Shown: positions 50,701 through 63,160 of the stretch, piece after piece | Layout: each line of letters begins with the position of its first letter | Position numbering within the stretch: the stretch's first letter is position 1 | Assembly (NCBI RefSeq): GCF_051014445.1 | Contig: NC_135136.1 | Span: forward strand, 25,314,001 to 25,378,000 | Length of the DNA stretch: 64,000 nucleotides | DNA from: Colletes latitarsis | Taxonomy: Eukaryota; Arthropoda; Insecta; Hymenoptera; Colletidae | Direction: 5' to 3' | Notes under the pieces: generated by a model | What the model saw: only the letters and a program-made list of their open reading frames with translations | The model's database searches: none | Told to the model about the DNA's origin: nothing | Made by a program: the position numbers and the translations under genes

Positions 50701-53700
50701 TCCTCCAAAATGTGGATCGAAACCAGGATTAATTGACTGTTTCAATGTGGTACCACATTACTGCGTTATTCAAACTCGAAAAAACCCAGGGTCTGGCCAA
50801 CGAGTATGCGAAGAAGGCAAAATCATGAGCCATATACTGGCACAACCCAGACCTAACCCAGACCTAACCGGTGTTATCCGCTAAAATATTGATCGAAACC
50901 AAGTTTTATGAACTGTTTCAGTGTGGTATCACATTACTACGTGATTCAAACCAGAGAAAACCAAGGATCTGGCCAACAAGTATGCGAAGAAGGCAAAATC
51001 ATGAGCCAGATGCGGGCATAACCCAGACCTAACCCAGACCTAACCGGTTTTATCCTCTAAAATATTGATGGAAACCAGGTTTAATTGTCTGTTTCAGTGT
51101 GGTACCACATTACTACGTGATTCAAACCAGAGAAAACCAAGGATCTGGCCAACAAGAATGCGGAAACGGCAAAATCATGATCCTGATGCGGGCATAACCC
51201 TGACCTAACCCAGACCTAACCGGTGTTATCCTCTAAAATATTGATCGAAACCAAGTTTAATGGAATGTTTCATGGTGGTACCATAATTACTACGTCATTC
51301 AAACCCGAAAAAACCCAGGATCTGACTAACAAGTATGCGAAGAATGCAAAATCATGAGCCAGATGCGGGCATAACTTAGACCTAACCCAGACCTAACCGG
51401 TGTTACCGACTAAAATATTGATCGGAACCAGGTTTAATTGTCTGTTGCAGTGAGGTCTCGCACTACAACGTGATTCAAACCTGAGAAAACCCAGGATCTG
51501 GCCAACGAGAATGCGGAAATGTCAAAACCATGAGCCAGATGCGGGCATAACCCAGACCTAACCCAGACCTAGCCGGTGTTATCCTCTAAAATATTGATCG
51601 AAACCTAGTTTAACGGACTGTTTCAGTGTGGTACCATAATTACTACGTGATTCAAACCAGAAAAAACCCAGGATCTGGCCAACAAGAATGCAAAAGAAGG
51701 CAAAATCATGGGTCAGATGCAGGCATAACCCAGACCTAACCCAGACCTAACCGGTGTTATCCTCTATAATATTGATCGAAACCAAGTTTAATGGACTGTT
51801 TCAGTGTGGTACCACATGACTACGTGATTCAAACCAGAGAAAACCAAGGATCTGGCCAACAGGTATGCGAAGATGGCAAAATCATGAGCCAGATGCGGGC
51901 ATAACCTTGACCTTACCCTGACCTAACCGGTGTTGCCGACTAAAATACTGACCGAATCCAGGTTTAATTGACTGGTATTGTGTGGTACCACATTACTACG
52001 TGATTCAAACCCGTAAAAACCCAGGATCTGGCCAACCAGTATGCGAGGAAGGCAAAATCACGAGCCAGATGCGGACATAACCCAGACCTAACCCAGACCT
52101 AACCGGTGTTATCCTCTAAAATATTGATCGAAACCAAGTTTAATGGACAGTTTCAGTGTGGTACCACATTACTACGTGATTCAAACCCGAAAAAACCCTG
52201 GATCTGGCCAACAGGTATGCGAAGATGGCAAAATCATGGGCCAGATGCGGTCTTAACCCAGACCTAACCCAGACCTAACCGGTGTTATCCTCTAAAATAT
52301 TGATCGAAACCAAGTTTAATGGACTGTTTCAGTGTGGTACCATAATTACTACGTGATTCAAACCCGAAAAAACACAGGATCTGACCAACAAGTATGCGAA
52401 GAAGGCAGAATCATGAGCCAGATGCGGGCATAACCCTGACCTAACCCAGACCTAACCGGTGTTATCCTCTAAAATATTGATCGAAACATAGTTTAACGGA
52501 CTGTTTCAGTGTGGTACCACATTACTACGTGATTCAAACCAGAGAAAACCAAGGATCTGGCCAACTGGTATGCGAAGAAGGCAGAATCATGAGCCAGATG
52601 CAGGCATAACCAAGACCTAACCCAGACCTAACAGGTGTTATCCTCTAAAATATTGATCGGAACCAAGTTTAATGGACTATTTCAGTGTTGTACCACAATG
52701 CTATGTGATTCAAACCAGAGGAAACCCAGGATCTGGCCAACGAGAATGCGGAAATGGCATAACCATGAGCCAGATGCGGGCATAACCCAGACCTAACCCA
52801 GACCTAACCGGTGTTATCCTCTAAAATATTGATCGAAACCTAGTTTAGCGGACTGTTTCAGTGTGGTACCACATTACTACGTGATTCAAACCAGAGAAAA
52901 CCAAGGATCTGGACAACTGGTATGCGAAGAAGGCAAAATCATGAGCCAGATGCGGGCATAACCTAGACCTTACCCAGACCTAACCGGTGTTACCGACTAA
53001 AATACTGACCGAATCCAGGTTTAATTGACTGGTATTGTGTGGTACCACATTACTACGTGATTCAAACCAGAGAAAACCAAGGATCTGGCCAACAAGAATG
53101 CGGAAAAGGCAAAAACATGAGCCAGATGCGGGCATAACCCAGACCTAACCCAGACCTAACCGGTTTTATCCTCTAAAATATTGATCGGAACCAGGTTTAA
53201 TTGTCTGTTTCAGCGTGGTTCTACATTACTACGTGATTCAAGACCAGAGATAACCAATGATCTGGCCGACGAGAATGCGGAAGAGGCAAAATCATGAGCC
53301 AGATGCGGGCATATCCCAGACCTAACACTGACCTAACCGGTTTTATCCTCTAAAATATTGATCGAAACCAGGTTTAATTGACTGTTTCAATGTGGTACCA
53401 CATTACTACGTGATTCAAATCCGAAAAAACCCAAGATCTGGCAAAAAGTATGCGAAGAAGGCAAAATCATTAGCCAGATGCGGGCATATCCCAGACCTTA
53501 CCCTGACCTAACCGGTTGTATCCTCCAAAATGTGGATCGAAACCAGGATTAATAGACTGTTTCAATGTGGTACCACATTACTGCGTTATTCAAACTCGAA
53601 AAAACCCAGGATCTGGCCAACGAGTATGCGAAGAAGGCAAAATCATGAGCCAGATGCGGGCATAACCCAGATCTAACTCAGACCTAACCGGTGTTACCGA

Positions 53701-54411
53701 CTAAAATATTGGTCGGAACCAGGTTTAATTGTCTGTTTCAGAGAGGTGTCACATTACTACGTGATTCAAACCAGAGAAAACCAAGGATCTGGCCAACAAG
53801 AAAGCGGAAAAGGCAAAATCATGATCCAGATGCGGGCATAACCCAGACCTAACCCAGACCTAGCCAGTGTTATCCTTTAAAATGTGGATCGTAACCCGGT
53901 TTAATTGACTGTTTCATTGTGGTACCACATTGCTACGTGATTCAAACCCGAAAAAACCCAGGATCTGGCCAACAAGTTGGCGAAGAAAGCAAAATCATGA
54001 GCCAGATGCGGGCATAACCCAGATCTAACTCAGACCTAACCGGTGTTACCGACTAAAATATTGGTCGGAACCAGGTTTAATTGTCTGTTTCAGAGAGGTG
54101 TCACATTACTACGTGATTCAAACCAGAGAAAACCAAGGATCTGGCCAACAAGAATGCGGAAAGGGCAAAATCATGGGCCAGATGGGGGCATAACCCAGAC
54201 CTCACCCAGACCTAACCGGTGTTATCCTCTAAAATATTGATCGAAACCAGGTTTAGTTCTCTGTTTCATTGTGGTACCACATTACTACGTGATTGAAACC
54301 TGACAAACCCAAGGATCTGGGCAAGAGGTATGCGAAGAAGGCAAAATCATAGGCCAGAAGCGAGCATAACCCAGACCTAACCCAGACCTAACCGGTTTTA
54401 CCCTCCAAAAT
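47755..54411 (+). repeat. Long HOR block copy 1 within A'
   Basis: A' counterpart of 4,964-11,620. It carries the nested duplication at 49,211-50,891 and 52,031-53,711, the second of which overlaps the start of the conversion tract. Private bases are T52704 and G54325. Confidence 0.9.
53653..53749 (+). repeat. Conversion-like tract in A'
   Basis: At the equivalent place A (10,862-10,958) reads CATATACTGGCACAACCC, GTTATCCGC and GTGTGGTACC. Here A' reads CAGATGCGGGCATAACCC, GATCTAACTCAG, GTTACCGAC and GAGAGGTGTC instead. These 97 bp match the monomer exactly 352 bp (two monomers) downstream, 54,005-54,101. Outside the tract the two copies agree again at the same 42,791-bp offset, so nothing was gained or lost. 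This is the signature of short-tract gene conversion. It also removes one of the accidental 62-codon frames. Confidence 0.85.
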
Positions 54412-54979
54412 ATTGATCGAAACCAAGTTTAATGGACTGTTTCAGTGTGGTACCATAATTACTACGTGATTCAAACCCGAAAAAACACAGGATCTGACCA
54501 ACAAGTATGCGAGGAATGCAAAATCATGAGCCAGATGCGGGCATAACTTAGACCTAACCCAGACCTAACCGGTGTTACCGACTAAAATATTGATCGGAAC
54601 CAGGTTTAATTGTCTGTTGCAGTGAGGTACCACATTACTACGTGATTCAAACCCGAAAAAACCCAGGATATGGCCAACCAGTATGCGAGGAAGGCAAAAT
54701 CTCGAACCAGATGCGGACATAACCCAGACCTAACCCAGACCTAACCGGTGTTATCCTCTAAAATATTGATCGAAACCAAGTTTAATGGACTGTTTCAGTG
54801 TGGTACCATAATTACTACGTGATTCAAACCCGAAAAAACACAGGATCTGACCAACAAGTATGCGAGGAATGCAAAATCATGAGCCAGATGCGGGCATAAC
54901 TTAGACCTAACCCAGACCTAACCGGTGTTACCGACTAAAATATTGATCGGAACCAGGTTTAATTGTCTGTTGCAGTGAG

Positions 54980-57900
54980 GTACCACATTACTACGTGATT
55001 CAAACCCGAAAAAACCCAGGATATGGCCAACCAGTATGCGAGGAAGGCAAAATCTCGAACCAGATGCGGACATAACCCAGACCTAACCCAGACCTAACCG
55101 GTGTTATCCTCTAAAATATTGATCGAAACCAAGTTTAATGGACTGTTTCAGTGCGGTACCATAATTACTACGTGATTCAAACCCGAAAAAACACAGGATC
55201 TGACCAACAAGTATGCGAGGAATGCAAAATCATGAGCCAGATGCGGGCATAACTTAGACCTAACCCAGACCTAACCGGTGTTACCGACTAAAATATTGAT
55301 CGGAACCAGGTTTAATTGACTGTTGCAGTGAGGTGTCACATTACAACGTGATTCAAACCAGAGAAAACCTAGGATCTGGCCAACAAGGATGCGGAAAAGG
55401 CGAAATCATAAGCCAGATGGGGGCATAACCCAGACCTAACCCAGACCTAACCGGTGTTATCCTCTAAAATATAGATCGAAGCCAGGTTTAATTGTCTGTT
55501 TCATTGTGGTTCCACATTACTACGTGATTGAAACCAGAGAAAACCAAGGATCCGGCCAACTACAATGCGGAAAAGGCAAAATCATGAGTCAGATGCGGGC
55601 ATAACCCAGACCTAACCCAGACTTAACCGCTGTTACCGACTAAAATACTGACCGAATCCAGGTTTAGTTGACTGGTACTGTGTGGTACCACATTACTACG
55701 TGATTCAAACATGAAAGAACCCAGGATCTGGCCAACAAGTATGCGAAGAAGGCAGAATCATGAGCCAGATGCGGGCATAACCCTGACCTAACCCAGACCT
55801 AACCGGTGTTATCCTCTAAAATATTGATCGAAACCAAGTTTAATGGACTGTTTCAGTGTGGTACCATAATTACTACGTGATTCAAACCAGAGAAAACCAA
55901 GGATCTGGCCAACAAGTATGCGAAGAAGGCAAAATCATGAGCCAAATGCGGGCATAACCTAGACCTTATCCAGACCTAACCGGTGTTACCAACTAAAATT
56001 CTGATAGAATCCAGGTTTAATGGACTGTTACTGTGTGGTACCACATTACTAAGTGATTAAAACCCGAAAAAACCCAGAATCTGGCCAACAAGTATGCGAA
56101 GAACGCAAAATCATGAGCCAGATGCGGGCGTAACCCAGACCTAACCCAGACCTAACCGGTGTTACCGACTAAAATACTGACCGAATCCAGGTTTAATTGA
56201 CTGGTATTGTGTGGTACCACATTACTACGTGATTCAAACCCGAAAAAACCCAGGATCTGGCCGACACGTATGCGAAGATGGCAAAATCATGGGCCAGATG
56301 CGGGCATAACCCAGACCTAACCCAGACCTAACCAGTGTTATCCTCCAAAATGTGGACCGACACCAGGTTTAATTGACCGTTTCAGTGTGGTACCACATTA
56401 CTACGGGATTCAGACCCGAAAAAACCCAGGATATGGCCAACCAGTATGCGAGGAAGGCAAAATCACGAGCCAGATGCGGCCATAACCCAGACCTAACCCA
56501 GACCTAACCGGTGTTATCCTCTAAAATATTGATCGAAACCAAGTTTACTGGACTGTTTCAGTGTGGTACCATAATTACTACGTGATTCAAACCCGAAAAA
56601 ACACAGGATCTGACCAACAAGTATGCGAAGAAGGCAGAATCATGAGCCAGATGCGGGCATAACCCTGACCTAACCCAGACCTAACCGGTGTTATCCTCTA
56701 AAATATTGATCGAAACATAGTTTAACGGACTGTTTCAGTGTGGTACCACATTACTACGTGATTCAAACCAGAGAAAACCAAGGATCTGGCCAACTGGTAT
56801 GCGAAGAAGGCAGAATCATGAGCCAGATGCAGGCATAACCAAGACCTAACCCGGACCTAACAGGTGTTATCCTCTAAAATATTGATCGGAACCAAGTTTA
56901 GTGGACTATTTCAGTGTTGTACCACAATGCTACGTGATTCAAACCAGAGGAAACCCAGGATCTGGCCAACGAGAATGCGGAAATGGCATAACCATGAGCC
57001 AGATGCGGGCATAACCCAGACCTAACCCAGACCTAACCGGTGTTATCCTCTAAAATATTGATCGAAACCTAGTTTAACGGACTGTTTCAGTGTGGTACCA
57101 CATTACTACGTGATTCAAACCAGAGAAAACCAAGGATCTGGCCAAGTGGTATGCGAAGAAGGCAAAATCATGAGCCAGATGCGGGCATAACCTAGACCTT
57201 ACCCAGACCTAACCGGTGTTACCGACTAAAATACTGACCGAATCCAGGTTTAATTGACTGGTATTGTGTGGTACCACATTACTACGTGATTCAAACCAGA
57301 GAAAACCAAGGATCTGGCCAACAAGAATGCGGAAAAGGCAAAAACATGAGCCAGATGCGGGCATAACCCAGACCTAACCCAGACCTAACCGGTTTTATCC
57401 TCTAAAATATTGATCGGAACCAGGTTTAATTGTCTGTTTCAGCGTGGTTCTACATTACTACGTGATTCAAGACCAGAGATAACCAATGATCTGGCCGACA
57501 AGAATGCGGAAGAGGCAAAATCATGAGCCAGATGCGGGCATATCCCAGACCTAACACTGACCTAACCGGTTTTATCCTCTAAAATATTGATCGAAACCAG
57601 GTTTAATTGACTGTTTCAATGTGGTACCACATTACTACGTGATTCAAATCCGAAAAAACCCAAGATCTGGCAAAAAGTATGCGAAGAAGGCAAAATCATT
57701 AGCCAGATGCGGGCATATCCCAGACCTTACCCTGACCTAACCGGTTGTATCCTCCAAAATGTGGATCGAAACCAGGATTAATTGACTGTTTCAATGTGGT
57801 ACCACATTACTGCGTTATTCAAACTCGAAAAAACCCAGGATCTGGCCAACGAGTATGCGAAGAAGGCAAAATCATGAGCCATATACTGGCACAAGCCAGA

Positions 57901-60900
57901 CCTAACCCAGACCTAACCGGTGTTATCCGCTAAAATATTGATCGAAACCAAGTTTTATGTACTGTTTCAGTGTGGTATCACATTACTACGTGATTCAAAC
58001 CAGAGAAAACCAAGGATCTGGCCAACAAGTATGCGAAGAAGGCAAAATCATGAGCCAGATGCGGGCATAACCCAGACCTAACCCAGACCTAACCGGTTTT
58101 ATCCTCTAAAATATTGATGGAAACCAGGTTTAATTGTCTGTTTCAGTGTGGTACCACATTACTACGTGATTCAAACCAGAGAAAACCAAGGATCTGGCCA
58201 ACAAGAATGCGGAAACGGCAAAATCATGATCCTGATGCGGGCATAACCCTGACCTAACCCAGACCTAACCGGTGTTATCCTCTAAAATATTGATCGAAAC
58301 CAAGTTTAATGGAATGTTTCATGGTGGTACCATAATTACTACGTCATTCAAACCCGAAAAAACCCAGGATCTGACTAACAAGTATGCGAAGAATGCAAAA
58401 TCATGAGCCAGATGCGGGCATAACTTAGACCTAACCCAGACCTAACCGGTGTTACCGACTAAAATATTGATCGGAACCAGGTTTAATTGTCTGTTGCAGT
58501 GAGGTCTCGCACTACAACGTGATTCAAACCTGAGAAAACCCAGGATCTGGCCAACGAGAATGCGGAAATGTCAAAACCATGAGCCAGATGCGGGCATAAC
58601 CCAGACCTAACCCAGACCTAACCGGTGTTATCCTTTAAAATATTGATCGAAACCTAGTTTAACGGACTGTTTCAGTGTGGTACCATAATTACTACGTGAT
58701 TCAAACCAGAAAAAACCCAGGATCTGGCCAACAAGAATGCAAAAGAAGGCAAAATCATGGGTCAGATGCAGGCATAACCCAGACCTAACCCAGACCTAAC
58801 CGGTGTTATCCTCTATAATATTGATCGAAACCAAGTTTAATGGACTGTTTCAGTGTGGTACCACATGACTACGTGATTCAAACCAGAGAAAACCAAGGAT
58901 CTGGCCAACAGGTATGCGAAGATGGCAAAATCATGAGCCAGATGCGGGCATAACCTTGACCTTACCCTGACCTAACCGGTGTTGCCGACTAAAATACTGA
59001 CCGAATCCAGGTTTAATTGACTGGTATTGTGTGGTACCACATTACTACGTGATTCAAACCCGTAAAAACCCAGGATCTGGCCAACCAGTATGCGAGGAAG
59101 GCAAAATCACGAGCCAGATGCGGACATAACCCAGACCTAACCCAGACCTAACCGGTGTTATCCTCTAAAATATTGATCGAAACCAAGTTTAATGGACTGT
59201 TTCAGTGTGGTACCACATTACTACGTGATTCAAACCCGAAAAAACCCTGGATCTGGCCAACAGGTATGCGAAGATGGCAAAATCATGGGCCAGATGCGGT
59301 CTTAACCCAGACCTAACCCAGACCTAACCGGTGTTATCCTCTAAAATATTGATCGAAACCAAGTTTAATGGACTGTTTCAGTGTGGTACCATAATTACTA
59401 CGTGATTCAAACCCGAAAAAACACAGGATCTGACCAACAAGTATGCGAAGAAGGCAGAATCATGAGCCAGATGCGGGCATAACCCTGACCTAACCCAGAC
59501 CTAACCGGTGTTATCCTCTAAAATATTGATCGAAACATAGTTTAACGGACTGTTTCAGTGTGGTACCACATTACTACGTGATTCAAACCAGAGAAAACCA
59601 AGGATCTGGCCAACTGGTATGCGAAGAAGGCAGAATCATGAGCCAGATGCAGGCATAACCAAGACCTAACCCAGACCTAACAGGTGTTATCCTCTAAAAT
59701 ATTGATCGGAACCAAGTTTAATGGACTATTTCAGTGTTGTACCACAATGCTACGTGATTCAAACCAGAGGAAACCCAGGATCTGGCCAACGAGAATGCGG
59801 AAATGGCATAACCATGAGCCAGATGCGGGCATAACCCAGACCTAACCCAGACCTAACCGGTGTTATCCTCTAAAATATTGATCGAAACCTAGTTTAGCGG
59901 ACTGTTTCAGTGTGGTACCACATTACTACGTGATTCAAACCAGAGAAAACCAAGGATCTGGCCAACTGGTATGCGAAGAAGGCAAAATCATGAGCCAGAT
60001 GCGGGCATAACCTAGACCTTACCCAGACCTAACCGGTGTTACCGACTAAAATACTGACCGAATCCAGGTTTAATTGACTGGTATTGTGTGGTACCACATT
60101 ACTACGTGATTCAAACCAGAGAAAACCAAGGATCTGGCCAACAAGAATGCGGAAAAGGCAAAAACATGAGCCAGATGCGGGCATAACCCAGACCTAACCC
60201 AGACCTAACCGGTTTCATCCTCTAAAATATTGATCGGAACCAGGTTTAATTGTCTGTTTCAGCGTGGTTCTACATTACTACGTGATTCAAGACCAGAGAT
60301 AACCAATGATCTGGCCGACGAGAATGCGGAAGAGGCAAAATCATGAGCCAGATGCGGGCATATCCCAGACCTAACACTGACCTAACCGGTTTTATCCTCT
60401 AAAATATTGATCGAAACCAGGTTTAATTGACTGTTTCAATGTGGTACCACATTACTACGTGATTCAAATCCGAAAAAACCCAAGATCTGGCAAAAAGTAT
60501 GCGAAGAAGGCAAAATCATTAGCCAGATGCGGGCATATCCCAGACCTTACCCTGACCTAACCGGTTGTATCCTCCAAAATGTGGATCGAAACCAGGATTA
60601 ATTGACTGTTTCAATGTGGTACCACATTACTGCGTTATTCAAACTCGAAAAAACCCAGGATCTGGCCAACGAGTATGCGAAGAAGGCAAAATCATGAGCC
60701 ATATACTGGCACAACCCAGACCTAACCCAGACCTAACCGGTGTTATCCGCTAAAATATTGATGGAAACCAGGTTTAATTGTCTGTTTCAGTGTGGTACCA
60801 CATTACTACGTGATTCAAACCAGAGAAAACCAAGGATCTGGCCAACAAGAAAGCGGAAAAGGCAAAATCATGATCCAGATGCGGGCATAACCCAGACCTA

Positions 60901-61460
60901 ACCCAGACCTAGCCAGTGTTATCCTTTAAAATGTGGATCGTAACCCGGTTTAATTGACTGTTTCATTGTGGTACCACATTGCTACGTGATTCAAACCCGA
61001 AAAAACCCAGGATCTGGCCAACAAGTTGGCGAAGAAAGCAAAATCATGAGCCAGATGCGGGCATAACCCAGATCTAACTCAGACCTAACCGGTGTTACCG
61101 ACTAAAATATTGGTCGGAACCAGGTTTAATTGTCTGTTTCAGAGAGGTGTCACATTACTACGTGATTCAAACCAGAGAAAACCAAGGATCTGGCCAACAA
61201 GAATGCGGAAAGGGCAAAATCATGGGCCAGATGGGGGCATAACCCAGACCTCACCCAGACCTAACCGGTGTTATCCTCTAAAATATTGATCGAAACCAGG
61301 TTTAGTTCTCTGTTTCATTGTGGTACCACATTACTACGTGATTGAAACCTGACAAACCCAAGGATCTGGGCAACAGGTATGCGAAGAAGGCAAAATCATA
61401 GGCCAGATGCGAGCATAACCCAGACCTAACCCAGACCTAACCGGTTTTACCCTCCAAAAT
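54980..61460 (+). repeat. Long HOR block copy 2 within A'
   Basis: A' counterpart of 12,189-18,669. The 353-bp dimer repeat lies just before it at 54,412-55,326, with the same two hybrid GAGGTACCAC monomers. C60216 (GGTTTCATCC) is the clearest private change. Confidence 0.9.
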
Positions 61461-62984
61461 ATAGATCGAAACCAGGTTTAATTGTCTGTTTCAGTGTGGT
61501 ACCACATTACTACGTGATTCAAACCAGAGAAAACCAAGGATCTGGCCAATAAGAATGCGGAAAAGGCAAAATCATTAGCCAGATGCGGGCATAAACCAGA
61601 CCTAACCCAGACCTAACCGGTTTTATCCTCTAAAATATTGATCGGAACCAGGTTTAATTGTCAGTTTCAGTGTGGTTCCACATAACTACGTGATTCAAAC
61701 CATAGAAAACCAAGGATCTGACCAACAAGTATGCGAAGAAGGTAAAATCATGGGCCAGATGCAGGCATAACCCAGACCTAACCCAGACCTAACCGGTGTT
61801 ATCCTCTAAAATATTGATCGAAACCAAGTTTAATGGACTGTTTCAGTGTGGTACCACATTACTGCGTGATTCAAACCAGAGAAAACCAAGGATCTGGCCA
61901 ACAGGTATGCGAAGAAGGCAAAATCATGAGGCATATGCGGGCATAACCCAGACCTAACCCAGACCTAACCGGTTTTATCCTCTAAAATATTGATGGAAAC
62001 CAGGTTTAATTGTCTGTTTCAGTGTGGTACCACATTACTACGTGATTCAAACGAGAGAAAACCAAGGATCTGGCCAACAAGAATGCGGAAACGGCAAAAT
62101 CATGATCCTGATGCGGGCATAACCCTGACCTAACCCAGACCTAACCGGTGTTATCCTCTAAAATATTGATCGAAACCAAGTTTAATGGAATGTTTCATGG
62201 TGGTACCATAATTACTACGTCATTCAAACCCGAAAAAACCCAGGATCTGACTAACAAGTATGCGAAGAATGCAAAATCATGAGCCAGATGCGGGCATAAC
62301 TTAGACCTAACCCAGACCTAACCGGTGTTACCGACTAAAATATTGATCGGAACCAGGTTTAATTGTCTGTTGCAGTGAGGTCTCGCACTACAACGTGATT
62401 CAAACCTGAGAAAACCCAGGATCTGGCCAACGAGAATGCGGAAATGTCAAAACCATGAGCCAGATGCGGGCATAACCCAGACCTAACCCAGACCTAACCG
62501 GTGTTATCCTCTAAAATATTGATCGAAACCTAGTTTAACTGACTGTTTCAGTGTGGTACCATAATTACTACGTGATTCAAACCAGAAAAAACCCAGGATC
62601 TGGCCAACAAGAATGCAAAAGAAGGCTTAATCATGGGTCAGATGCAGGCATAACCCAGACCTAACCCAGACCTAACCGGTGTTATCCTCTATAATATTGA
62701 TCGAAACCAAGTTTAATGGACTGTTTCAGTGTGGTACCACATGACTACGTGATTCAAACCAGAGAAAACCAAGGATCTGGCCAACAGGTATGCGAAGATG
62801 GCAAAATCATGAGCCAGATGCGGGCATAACCTTGACCTTATCCTGACCTAACCGGTGTTGCCGACTAAAATACTGACCGAATCCAGGTTTAATTGACTGG
62901 TATTGTGTGGTACCACATTACTACGTGATTCAAACCCGTAAAAACCCAGGATCTGGCCAACAAGTATGCGAAGAAGGCAATATC

Positions 62985-63160
62985 ATGGGCTAGATGCTGG
63001 CATAACCAAGACCTAACCCAGACCTAACCGGTTGTATCCTCTAAATTGTGGATCGAAACCAGGATTAATTGACTGTTTCAATGTGGTACCACATTACTGC
63101 GTTATTCAAACTCGAAAAAACCCAGGATCTGGCCAACAAGTATGCGAAGAAGGCAAAATC
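62985..63160 (+). repeat. Extra hybrid monomer in A'
   Basis: One monomer (176 bp) is present here and absent at about 20,190 in A, which raises the A-A' offset from 42,791 to 42,967. Its left part (GGGCTAGATGCTGGC, ACCAAGACC, CTAAATTGTGG) resembles the monomer starting about 63,335 in A'. Its right part (CAGGATTAATTG, ACTGCGTTATTCAAACTCG) resembles the subtype at 7,935-7,990. The insertion therefore joins pieces of two different monomers. Confidence 0.85.
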
